64,000 bases of DNA, taken from contig JAQOSZ010000157.1 in the NCBI GenBank assembly GCA_030347455.1, forward strand, positions 62,001 to 126,000. The letters run 5' to 3'. Of this stretch, positions 34,401-44,884 are shown piece after piece. Position 1 is the stretch's first letter, and every line of letters begins with the position of its first letter. Made by a program: the position numbers and the translations under genes. Origin of the DNA: Kentomonas sorsogonicus. Lineage: Eukaryota; Euglenozoa; Kinetoplastea; Trypanosomatida; Trypanosomatidae. The notes beneath the pieces are model-generated. The model saw nothing but the letters and a program-made list of their open reading frames with translations, had not been told where the DNA came from and did no database searches.

Positions 34401-36025
34401 CTGATCAGACGGTGCCGGCGGCTCCCGCTACGGCTGACACCCCTCCTGTTCCCGGCGCCAGCACCGCCGCCACGCTTTCCACGAGCGTCGTCCGCCGCGA
34501 GCCACACCGGCTGGAGAACTTCAGCTTCTTCCAGCCCCTGCAGTCGCTGGGGCGCAGTCCGCTGGGAGGGGCGGCTCTTGCCGCAGGAGGCTACAGCAAC
34601 GGCTCTTTTCTCTCCGCCGCCGGCGGCGGACGCGGGCTCGCGGGAGGGGTGCCTTCGCGCGTGTCTTCCCCTCCCGTCCCTCCCGGCATCGGCGGCTCCT
34701 CCCTCCCTTTTGGCGCCGGCACCGTCCACAGCAGCGGCGGCGGTGCGAGGCGGCGCGCGGAGGCGTTTCTGAGTACTCTCAACGACGGCCGCGTCAGCGC
34801 GTTTGATTTTGACAATGATGATGGTGATGGCGATGATTACGAGAGCGGCGGCGACGATTTGCTGAATGACTCGGACGACGACGCCGTGGGGGATCTGCTG
34901 AGTGTGCCGGAGAACCGACTGCTGGCGGCGGCCTCTCCTGCTGTGCGGCCTGCCGTCGCCTCCCCTCCTCCTCCTCCTCCTCCCTCTTCTTCGTCTGCGG
35001 CGGCGGCAGCTGGGAGACGCGCCAGTGCGGTGGCGACGCGTAGCCATATCCCTGGCGGCGACGGCGGCGGGTTCACCCCCGCAGCAGCAGCAGCAGCAGC
35101 CGCGACAGCGACGGCGGCAACATCGGTCCTCAAAACGTCTGAGAAGAGGCGTCAGGACGAAGGACCGGCAATGACAACGGAGGAGGAGGCGGAGGTGCTA
35201 CACTCGCCCCTCCGGCGCTCTCAAAACGGCTCCCCGTCATCCTTTTCGTCTGCCCCTGCAACAATAGGAACTGCAGGAGCTGCGGCCCACCGCGGACGCC
35301 ACCGCTACTCCCACCACGATGCCGCCTCTGGATCAGTGTCCAGCGCCGGCAGTGTGGACAAGAGCAACACGAACACGGACAGTAATAGCAACAACCGCGG
35401 TCGCGCCGGCTCGCAGGCGGACACGCCGGCGGCAGGACTAGGAGGAGCCCGAGGCGCGGACGGCTCCGGGGAGAGTTGGAATGAGCAGGCGTGGCAGTCG
35501 TCGTCGCCGCCCGGGGGCTTTTCGCCCGACGTGGGGTACTTCTCAGCACTCGACCAGTTCAATCCGAACCTAAACGGGGGCCGCACGACATGGATTGACA
35601 ATAATAATAACAATAATAATAATACCGGTAGCGTTGGCAATGGCAGTGCCCTGAACCCTCAGCTGACTCACGCGTTCGGGAGGGACGGCGGTGCGGCGTC
35701 GTACATGCCGTTCCTAGGAGACGAACGTACGGCCGGTAACAGCGGCAGCAACCCTTACGTGAATGAAGAAAGCGGCGCGTTTGGTGGAGGGGAGGAAGAG
35801 GAAGAAGGGGGAAACGCGTGTGACGGTTTTATCACCAATAACATGGCCCTCGATCTGCAGCAGTTCCGGCAGTACTTGGAAGGGAGCTACAGCCTGAGCA
35901 ACAAGGATGTCCATAGCATTGAGGCCTTCCTCTTTGGGCTGCAGTCGTTCATTCACCAGTCAGGGAAGCTGGAGAGGGCACTGCTGGAGATCATCTATTC
36001 CAGCGAACTGGCCCGGAAACTCTGA
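28422..36025 (+). CDS. Giant FUSC-family membrane protein, copy 2 (two frameshifts)
   Basis: A tandem paralogue of the preceding gene, about 2,530 residues. Shared landmarks in order are 'RSRNMNALYAFSWDQR', 'SPRFLEKIDWALRGSLLT', the first membrane block (about nt 30610-31060), 'FIRQNLSGG' after 'LSDDEKQFLRDYVG', the second block (about 31900-32340) ending 'QNCFAIFMYFAVSSLLWPV', and the C-terminal 'DVHSIEAFLFGLQSF'. Unlike copy 1, its N-terminus is rich in His clusters (28624-28725 and a His6 near 29323-29340). The tail has long Asn, Gln, Ser and acidic runs plus N-x-[ST]-[FI] motifs. ATG 28422 starts MNRRHRSEGDL. Frame changes occur near 28495-28510 and in the G5 near 30393-30400. Family is clear; substrate and location are unknown. 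Confidence 0.85.
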
Positions 36026-36139
36026 GAGAGGTGGCAGCTCCATTATTTATTACTATTATTTATTATTTCCTTCTTCCCGCTTTCCCCGTTATCCACTGCC
36101 GGTTCCGCGCATGTGTATGTTTGATTCCATCTGAGAAGC

Positions 36140-36179
<40 letters not shown>

Positions 36180-36618
36180 GTAAGTGTTGGTGTCACAGGG
36201 GTCCGATGCCCACTCTATTTGCTCAATTCTCAATTCGATTATTCCTTTTCCTTTTTTTTTTCGTATTAGAAAAATTATAAACTGGAAATACTGTTTGCTT
36301 CGTTTTCTGTATGTCTCTGTGCCCTAAACCTCAACATATATAGATATGCGCGTGTGCAATACGAATGATATCCTCCCCCCCCCCATTTTCTGCTCACTCT
36401 GTCCTTATCTCTTCTTCACATTCAGTCAAAAAATAATAGTTGAAGCTACCCCGTTTAGCTCTAGCTCTTTGAATTTTTTTTTTTACTATTCTCGGAGCTT
36501 CCATTGCTAGACAAGTCTCAGCCGCCAATATACAGTCTTTCTAGCTCTTATCGTCCCCCTCGTTCCTTTTCTCTTCCGAACTTTTTTTTCCCCCTTTTTT
36601 TTTCTCATTAAGCACCAC
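36026..36618. other. Intergenic spacer with (CT)n and splice acceptor
   Basis: No gene seen. A (CT)n tract lies at 36141-36176 and a long pyrimidine run at about 36554-36608, just before the next gene, ends in TTAAG with AG at 36611-36612, six bases before the ATG. Confidence 0.6.
36141..36176 (+). repeat. (CT)n microsatellite
   Basis: About 36 bases of CT repeat between FUSC copy 2 and the alkaline-phosphatase-like gene. Confidence 0.8.
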
Positions 36619-38217
36619 ATGTTCGGTGAGGAAACCGACGGCCACCGGTGCGCGTACCGCAGCGGCGGCTCGCGCGACCCCTCCGCCGGCGCCGGCGCCC
36701 CCCGCGTCAACGCCGACCACTTTGGCCTCGACGACGACAACGACGCCGGCAACGCCCACAGCGGCGTGGCGGGCGGCGGGCGCCCCAAGACGGTGGAGGA
36801 GATCATCCGCAAGCTGGACGCGGACCAGGACCTGTCGGCCCCCGGCCCCGGGCGCAAGGGCGGCTGCTGCGCGCGGCTGTTCCTCCCCCTGCTGACGGTG
36901 GTGATGCTGGTGGTGGTGTGCGTGGCGACGGTGCAGACGAGCGGCACCACCAGCGACGTCGCCGCCAAGCCGCGTGTCGCGCTCATCGTCGTCGAGGGCC
37001 TGCAGGGCGACGTGCTGCAGGCGATGCTCGCCAGCCCGCGCGGCCACGCGCCCAACATCGCCTCGCTCATCACCACGCAGCGCGGCGCGGCCGGCGTGTG
37101 CCCCAAGACGTGCGCGCGCGCCCCCCTCGTCGAGGCCGCCGACGGCAGCGTGAGCGTCAGCGCGGCCGCCTCCATCGCGACGATCCTCTCCGGCGTGTCG
37201 CCCGCGGTGCACGGCGTGCACAACGACACCGCGCGCGGCGTGGCGGCGTACGCCACCACCTCGACCCACCTCCCCTCCGTCGCGATGCGCGTCACGCAGG
37301 CGGGCATGACCGTCGCCGCGCTCGGCGGCGCGCAGCTGCTCAACTCCTTCACCAACACCGCGAGCATGCGCTGCGCGGACCCCGGCGTGCTGGACATGGA
37401 GTGCATCAGCGACACCGCCGCCGCGCTCGCCGCGGAGGGCGTGCTCAACAGCGAGACCGACAACGGCGCCACGACGCTCGACTGCCTCTCGACGCAGAGC
37501 TGCAACACCGCCCGCCGGCGCGTGCGGCTGCCGCCCGACGCCTCGCGCCTCGCCGACGGCAGCGAGGAGCAGCAGTTCACGCAGCAGCTGCTCGCCATGT
37601 TCGGCGGCCTCGCCTTCGCCACGACCGAGCAGGAGACGGCGCAGCAGAACCCGATCGCCGACAACCTCGACGACAGCCTCTTCCTCTTCCACTTTAACGC
37701 CCTCGCGCGCCGCGCCGCGTCGCCCGCGCTGCCCGACTTTTACTACAGCACGCGCTCCGCGCAGTACGAGGCGCAGGTCTACCTCATCGACTCGCTCGTG
37801 GGCCAGGTCGCAGCTCTGCTGCGCGACCGCGCGCGCGCGCAGAAAGAGAACTGGCTGCTGCTGATGGTCGGCGCGCACGGCGGCAGCGGCAAGAGCTTCA
37901 CCGCCGGCGACGTCGCGGCCAACGCGGCGGTGCCGTTTCTCGTCTCGACGTTTCTGACTGGCAAGGACGGCGGCGGCATGGCCGTGCAGCCCTTCGACTC
38001 GGCCCCCAGCCTCGCTGACGTGCTGCCGACGGCGCTGCGCTGGCTCAACGTCGCCCCGTACGACGACGCCACGGAGGACATCGTCGCGGGCAAAAACACA
38101 ACGGTCGCGAGCGAGGCCGCCGAGGCGCTGCTGGCGGAGCGCAAGAAGGTGCTCGAGGGCACCGTGCGGGGCATCTGCAGCAGCGGCTTCAGCCCCGTGC
38201 CCTGCCCGACCAACTAA
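36619..38217 (+). CDS. Type II membrane protein with alkaline-phosphatase-like fold
   Basis: A 532-residue intact frame. Residues 1-86 are hydrophilic with no signal peptide; one membrane helix lies at about 87-106 ('LFLPLLTVVMLVVVCVATV'), giving a type II anchor. The luminal part opens like phosphodiesterase/sulfatase relatives: 'RVALIVVEGLQGD' (119-131) in place of the metal-binding VDGxRxD; 'SAAASIATILSGVSPAVHGV' (181-200) in place of the nucleophile motif TKTFPNHYTLVTG; and 'VGAHGGSGKS' (about 412-421) in place of SDHGM. The fold order is kept, but Glu replaces Asp, Ala lies at the expected Thr nucleophile, and Ala replaces the Asp of DHG. It may therefore be a non-catalytic member. Eight luminal Cys before residue 300 or so and at the end suggest disulfides. 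Exact family unknown. Confidence 0.75.
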   Translation: MFGEETDGHRCAYRSGGSRDPSAGAGAPRVNADHFGLDDDNDAGNAHSGVAGGGRPKTVEEIIRKLDADQDLSAPGPGRKGGCCARLFLPLLTVVMLVVVCVATVQTSGTTSDVAAKPRVALIVVEGLQGDVLQAMLASPRGHAPNIASLITTQRGAAGVCPKTCARAPLVEAADGSVSVSAAASIATILSGVSPAVHGVHNDTARGVAAYATTSTHLPSVAMRVTQAGMTVAALGGAQLLNSFTNTASMRCADPGVLDMECISDTAAALAAEGVLNSETDNGATTLDCLSTQSCNTARRRVRLPPDASRLADGSEEQQFTQQLLAMFGGLAFATTEQETAQQNPIADNLDDSLFLFHFNALARRAASPALPDFYYSTRSAQYEAQVYLIDSLVGQVAALLRDRARAQKENWLLLMVGAHGGSGKSFTAGDVAANAAVPFLVSTFLTGKDGGGMAVQPFDSAPSLADVLPTALRWLNVAPYDDATEDIVAGKNTTVASEAAEALLAERKKVLEGTVRGICSSGFSPVPCPTN

Positions 38218-38682
38218 CTGCGGCGGAGGGCATATCGCTAACGGAATCGGTGGAGAGAGGAGGAGAGAGAGTGTAGAGAGATGAGCACCGATTGATTTCG
38301 CGGGTGTTCTTTACGTCAGTGAGGGGTATATATAGAGAGAAGGCCGGGTGGGGTGGGAAAAAGAGGGAAGAAGGCAAGATGTGTACGTCTTGCTACGGGA
38401 TCTTTTCACTTCCCTCTCCTCTCCTGCGCTTTCCGCCTCTCGCGCGTCATGCCGTGTCCCGCTTACTTATTCCTCTGCTTCTCTGATTGTCTTGTCTTTC
38501 CCACGTCTGGCAGCGTCCTCCCTTCCCCTTTTTCATTTCAGTTCCATTCGAAATATATTCCATCATCCTTACCAACGACATTGATTTCCTCATTAAAAAA
38601 AGATGTCATGACACATAGCGTTTCACATAATAACACCTCCTCCTATATTTGTCAGATAAATGATAGACAAGGAGCGCAGAGG

Positions 38683-38715
<33 letters not shown>

Positions 38716-39764
38716 GTACATTAGAAAACGAAGGTCTTAGAAACAGAAACGACATAAGAAGTAGTGAAATAAACACTGTCATACCAACTGAAGCAGACTT
38801 TATCTATTCTGCTTGTACTTTTCCCTATCTCCTTCGATTCTCCCTCTACACATAAAGAAATACTACAACATTCAATCAATGACACAAAGTGTTAAACTCC
38901 ACTCTTTGTTTTTGTTCCCTTTTTTTTTTCCCAATTTGCTCAACCCTAACGGACTTTTACATCTCTATTCATACATATACGCCTTACAAGACATAAATCA
39001 ATATGAATATGAACAGTTTTGTGTGAAAATGAAAGTTACAATGATCACTGGTGTGGGTTACTCAGAGTTTTTCGATTGCCATTTTGTTGTGCCGGGGCGC
39101 TACCCAGCTGGCAACTAATTTTGCCAGAGAGCATGCAAGATCTGTTATTTATTCATGTTTTCCTTTTCCTCAGAGCTCATAGGAGCAGATGAAATGCAGG
39201 AAAGAGACAAAAGGCGCAAGGTGAATAACAGAAAATTCACTACAATTTGTGGTGTACACTGTACATATATGTATTTGTGGTGGTGCGTGTTCATAATTAC
39301 TTTCTCCACTTCAAATCGTCTCAACATTATTTTGCTCCCTTTATTTTAGCACGCAGAACAACTAAAAGATAAGAAAAAAAGTAGTGAAAGGAGACCCCGA
39401 TCTGTGTCTTTCTTCTTACTTTTTGTCATAGATTCTTCATACTATATTTTCTACATTTCCCAAAGACTCAGTGCAGACTTATCATTACTATAAGCTTTAA
39501 AAGAAAAAGTATCTGATCAGAGAAAACTACACGCCGTTTTTTAGATTGCCAAGAACTGCCACTGAAAGTGAAGTCTTTTCCAAACAGTGGAAAAAGGAAA
39601 ACAGCAAGTAAACACCTTCTTCTTTTTGTAGATCACTATTCAATACAAGAAGGTGAAATACCAATAAAAATAATAATAATAATATCAAAAAAAAAATAGA
39701 AAAAAAAACAGCGGCGACAAGCCCTCTTCTCTCCGACACCGCTTCCCTCTGATAGCAGTGTATC
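38218..39764. other. Intergenic spacer with (GA)n tract
   Basis: About 1.5 kb without a recognisable gene. It contains a purine GA-repeat at 38681-38716, T9 near 38922 and AT-rich DNA after 39350. The frame at 38813-39118 is Phe/Tyr/Leu-rich and unconvincing. Confidence 0.6.
38681..38716 (+). repeat. (GA)n microsatellite
   Basis: A purine-rich GA repeat of about 36 bases on the + strand, the opposite composition to the CT tracts elsewhere in the window. Confidence 0.75.
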
Positions 39765-42700
39765 ATGCTTCCTACCGTGGCGGATGCGGTGGAGGCGGTG
39801 TCTCTGCAGTGTTCGCGGCGCTGCCTGACACACACCAGCGTGTGGCTCAGCAAGCTCGCACTTGACGCTACAGTGGTAGGCGCCGCGGGAGAGGAGGGCG
39901 GAAAGAGCCGTGACTGCCAGAAGCGAAAGGACAGGGGTAACACGATGACCAACAATAACAATAACAATAACAAGAACAACCATACGGCTAACTCACACAG
40001 CGGTGACGACGAGGAACACGAAGAAATGAAGTGCGCGGGTAGTCGCGTCGGCCCGCTTGAGAGGGAGCTGCCCGGAGACAGCCGACTCGCCACTCGCATT
40101 ATTTCACTGGACGATGACGTCTTTCCTTCCCCTAGTGGCTGCTATCTTCCCGCCTCACATGCTGCTGCTCTGCAGAGTGCGCGCAACGACAACAACAACA
40201 ACAACAAAAATGAAAAGGGAGCGGCATCCGCTGCGGAGAACGAGGAGCAGCGGCAACGAAGCCACAATAGCAGCAGCTTCACTGCGGAGGAGCAGCGGCG
40301 GCTGCGGCACTTGCACTCCATCGCCGTTGGTCTCTTTCCAGCAGAGCGAATTTCAGCACGTCGTCTTTCTCCTCTCCAAGGCGGCGGAGGAGTTCGACAA
40401 CAATGAAACTTTTTCCAGCGGAGACAGGACGAAACACACAAAGGACGCAAAGCCCCAGCGCCGCGCCTCAGCAACGACATCGGCGGCACGCGACTTTGAT
40501 AATGATGACAACATCAACAACAATAATGCCGTCAGCAGCAGCAGCGCGAGCAACACGCTGCTACTCCCCGCCTCGCTGCGCACGACGCGCCTGCCGCCGC
40601 TACTGCAGTTCCTGCTGATATACGCCCTGTACAAGGACGGGGAGAAGATCAAGGTGGCGCACTTTGGCAACGCGGCCGGGAGCGGCGGCACCGGCGCGGT
40701 TGGCGGGGCGGTGGCGGCCGCGGCGCAGATGGCCGGCGCTGGCGCGGGGAGTGCCGCGGGTCACGGGGCGGTAGCTGGAGCAGCGACGGGCGCCGGCGCA
40801 GCGGCAGGGGCAGGGGCGGGCATGAGCGCTGGCGGCGGTACCGGCGGCGGCGCGCATCACTACAGCAGCAGCCACAACTTCGCCCGTATTCTGAATCCGC
40901 ACCTGCGGCTGCTGCGGGAGCTTCTGGAGGAGGCGCTGCAGAACCCCCACACGTCTCGCTCGTCCGCCTTAAAAGACACGACTGCGAATAGCCATAACAG
41001 CAACCACCACGCAAATACCACCACCAGCACTGCGGGCAGCACGGCAGCTGCTGCCAGTGCCGGCGGCGTCGCGGCCCCACGCGACCTCATCGACCGCGAC
41101 CCGTACCTGTGCTGGCTGTGCGGCGTGGTGCTGCAGGCGCTGGGCCAGGGCCAGGCGAGCGCGGCCTATCTCCTCGCCGCCGTCGGCGCCAATCCGCTGC
41201 TGCACTGCGCCTGGGAGGACCTCGCGACTCTCGTCCACACGGAGGAGCAGATCAGCGAGCTGGAGGACATTTTTGCGACGCTGGCCTCCGATTCAGCGGC
41301 GCCGGCGGCCGCCCCGCAGCAGTCGCCGCAAGTCTTCTCGACGCCGTCGGCGCGGGCGAGGGCGGGCGCACAGCAGGAGGGGGCCGCAGCCGACCATTTA
41401 GAGGACAGTGGTTTCCGAACTGTGCCAGAGGACAATGAGATCTTTGGTGAGCGAAACAACAACATCGGCAGCCACACACTCGGGAATAATAATACTAATA
41501 GCACTCATAGATATACCAGTGGGGCTGGTGAAGGGGTGGGAAGTGCCTCCGGCGGACGTCTGGAGCCGTATTTTATGGTGGAGCTGTTTTTGGCCAACGC
41601 CAAGTCCTCGCTGGGCATCACGCCCTTGACTTTCGAGCCTCTTCCCGACGCACCCGATGGTGGCCGCGGCGCTGAACATGATGAAAACGAGAGTAATGCG
41701 GACGAAGGTGCAGAGGGAGGGACAGACGGGAAACAAATGGCGGCAGCGACGGACAACGAAGAGCTTGAGCAGGACCCTAACAACAACAATACTGGTAACA
41801 CCAACAGTAATAATAACAATGATAATAATAATAATACTATCCATAGGAGCAACGCGGCGCGGCTGATAAGCACGTACGACTATCTCCTGCACCTCTTCCC
41901 ACACAACGAGTACCTGACGCACCAGAAGGCGCAGCACTGGTACCACCACCGCCGCCACGAGACCGCCGCCGTCAGCCTTGCCGCTCTTCCGCGCGCTGCA
42001 CCAGCGCAACCCGTACCGGCTCGAGTCTGCCGCCGACTACTCCAACATCCTCTTCATCCACAACGACCGCCGGCGGCTCAGCCTGCTCGCGCAAAAGTGC
42101 TACCAGGTCGATCCCTTCAGCCCCGCGACGCAGTTCGTCATGGGCAACTTCTACGTCCTGACGCGGCAGCACGACAAGAGTATCGTCATGTTCAAGCGGT
42201 GCCTCGCGCTCGACCCCCACATGGGCCCCGCGTGGGTGCTCCTCGGACACGCCTATGTCGAGGTGAAGAACATCCTGCTGGCCATCACGTGCTACAAGAA
42301 CGCGGCCGCGCTGGACGGCAAGGACACCCGGGCGTGGTACAGCCTCGGCCAGGTGTACGAGCTGCTGCAGAACTACCACGCGGCGCTCTTCTACTACTGG
42401 GAGACGGTCAAGATCAAGCCCAAGGACTCCCGCATGTGGCTCGCCGTCTCCAACTGCCTGGAGCGCGACAACCGCACACAGGAGGCGATCGCCTGTCTGG
42501 AGCGCGCGGAGGAGGTGGAGTCCAGCAGCTACGCCCTTTCCGCCTCGAATAACACCGAAAGCAACAACAACAGTGGTGGTGGTGGAAATGGCACTGGCAG
42601 CAGTAGTAGCAGTAGCAATAGTATCACCAGCGGTCCCCCCGCCACCTCCTACACGGCCATGGTACGGAAGATCGCGACGCACTACGTCGACCAACACAAC

Positions 42701-43955
42701 TTCCCCCGCGCCTGCGTGTATCTGGCAAAGTTGGTGCACCACCCGAACCCCGCCGTCGCCCGCAGCGTGCGCGCCAGCGACCGCCTCTTCGCTCTCCCGT
42801 TTCTCATCCAGTATCACGTGCTGACGGCGGGGCAGCTCGCGGAGATGCCCGCGCGCTCCTCCAGCTTCGAAACTTCCCCATTCCGACCCAGCGGCGGCGG
42901 CGGCAGCGATCGGTACGGCCGCCTGTCTGGTGGCGGCCCTGTGGTGGCGACCACCGCGGATGGCAATCGTCACGAGACGGGCTTCACGTCCGCCTCTCCG
43001 TCTCTCGGCCGCCCCAGCTTGCATAATCCGAACAGCAACAATTCCGTTTCCTACTTTTACTCTACCTCCCCTCCCATGCCTCGCCCCTCTACTGGGTACA
43101 ACAATAACAACAGCAGCAGTGCTGGTGGCGACGCGGGAGGTGTCTTCTCCCCCTCCACCCCCTTCGCCGCTCGCGGCGCTTACTCCTCTTCCGCGATCTC
43201 TCCGTACCGACATCACACTTCCAACCGCAACAGGTAGCGGCGGCGGCGGTCTCGGCGGTGGTGTCAGCGGGATCATGTTTGGGGCGACCAACACGATGAA
43301 TAACAATCGTGCACAGGCGCTGAATCACCTCCGGATGGCGGAGGAGTACGTAGAGTTGTTGAATGCCCTCGTGAACGGGTCCGACAACAACATCAATAAT
43401 AACAATATCAATAACACCAATAGCAATACTGGTAATAATAATAATACTACTACTAACGTAACTAGTGCCCCAAACAACTCTAGTAATGTTAATGCTAAGA
43501 ACCATACCAGTGGCAGCGAGGCGGCGGAGGCGACGACACTGACCAATCTGTCTTCCATCCACAGGGAAACCACTGGTCTGCGTCCCTCTCACTCCCATTC
43601 CCCGTCTCATCAACAACAGCAACAACAACAGCAACAACAGCCTTCGTTTTTCACTGCGCACGACAGTTTTGCAAACAACCTTAACAGCAGCAGCGGCAAT
43701 ATTACTAATAATAATAATCATAATCGTGGTGACGTCCGCGGCGCCGACTTCCTGGAGCCCGAGCCGGGATTTCCTGGTGCTGACAGTCGTAATAATAATA
43801 ACACCACTGCCCGTCCTTCGGTTACCAAGTCGCCCTCTCCTCTCTTTTCTAATTTAGACGTTGATGTTGCACGCTTCGGAGGGAATTCTCAACAACAACA
43901 ACAGCAGCATCAGAATGCAACGATAAGTAACAATAACGGAGCCCCCACAGGCACC

Positions 43956-43989
<34 letters not shown>

Positions 43990-44138
43990 GTAGTAGTAAT
44001 AATAATAATGACATGGCAAACACCAATGTGGCTCAGTTCTTGGGGAATCAGCGAAGCACGCAGATGAGTGTGTTTATCAACAAGATGCGCAAAGACATCA
44101 CCACGAGCAAAAATATTATTTTAAACGGTAGCCCTTGA
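39765..44138 (+). CDS. CDC23: APC/C subunit CDC23/APC8 (three frameshifts)
   Basis: CDC23/APC8 is a TPR scaffold of the anaphase-promoting complex, the ubiquitin ligase that triggers anaphase and mitotic exit. The N-terminal APC8 domain is visible in 'AVEAVSLQCSRRCLTHTSVW' and, in the next frame, 'EFQHVVFLLSKAAEEF' and 'PPLLQFLLIYALYKDGEK'. The TPR core (about nt 41870-42530) includes 'RNPYRLESAADYSNILF', 'ATQFVMGNFYVLTRQHDKS', 'AWVLLGHAYVEVKNILLAI', 'RAWYSLGQVYELLQNYHAAL' and 'IKPKDSRMWLAVSNCLER', each matching CDC23 closely. Low-complexity Asn/Gly/Ala/Ser inserts separate these parts, and a ~300-residue Asn/Gln/Ser tail follows. Frame changes occur near 40338-40341, 41970-41979 and 43210-43235. 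About 1,457 codons, more than twice the length of human CDC23. Confidence 0.92.
43956..43989 (+). repeat. (AAT)n coding microsatellite in CDC23 tail
   Basis: Eleven AAT codons in a row, then AGT codons and more AAT, encoding a poly-Asn/Ser stretch. This is the longest pure trinucleotide run noticed in the window and likely to vary in length between strains. Confidence 0.8.
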
Positions 44139-44884
44139 TTCGATAGGTTTTGTGTGAGAGAGACAGGATGGTCTTGGGTACTTACCAGCGACACCACCCT
44201 TGTTATTATTGTTATGATCGTTCTTCTTTCTTACACGTATAGATTTTTTCTCTTGGTTTTCATTTGAGTTGCTTCTATTGGTGATATTTCCCAACTTGGT
44301 GAGTTTTCTGTGCATTGCACCTTGAATAGTGTGATGGTAGTGATCTAAGCCCGCTCTAGATGACCCTTCTGTCTGTACTTTCTGTTTTATTCTTTCATCT
44401 CTTGCTGTATTGTGCGTCTATGCTTGCTTTCACAACGTATCTAGCGAGTCTTCTTCCTCTCTCTCTCCTGATTAACTTGCTGGAGGCATTTGCCGCATTT
44501 GTTATTGATATTTTGCATTCTCACTTTCTCTTCCCCTCCCCCCACCACAAAAGTCATACACTCTCTAACAAAAAAGATAGAAAGAAAAAAGGAAGGAAAC
44601 GAAACGACATCACCACTTTATTACATAGATTACTTTACACCACACGTATATAACACACACAAAAAGGTTATTGCCTCTGACCAATTAGCTTTAAGCTTGA
44701 TAAGAATTTATATATAGATTGAGATTTTTTTCTTTTGAAAACAAAGTTTCGTGTTTACACGCACACTTCGCTTATGAATAGATAGAGTAATTCCACAAAT
44801 TTCGGACGATAACATTAAAAAAAAAACCACCTCTCTGAAAATTTTAAAAAAAGTCCATTCAGTAAATAACGTCTCTGCTCGCAG
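44139..44884. other. Intergenic spacer
   Basis: An AT-rich spacer with no recognisable gene. Oligo(A) runs occur near 44570-44595 and 44815-44826. The last AG (44883-44884) abuts the next ATG. Confidence 0.55.
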
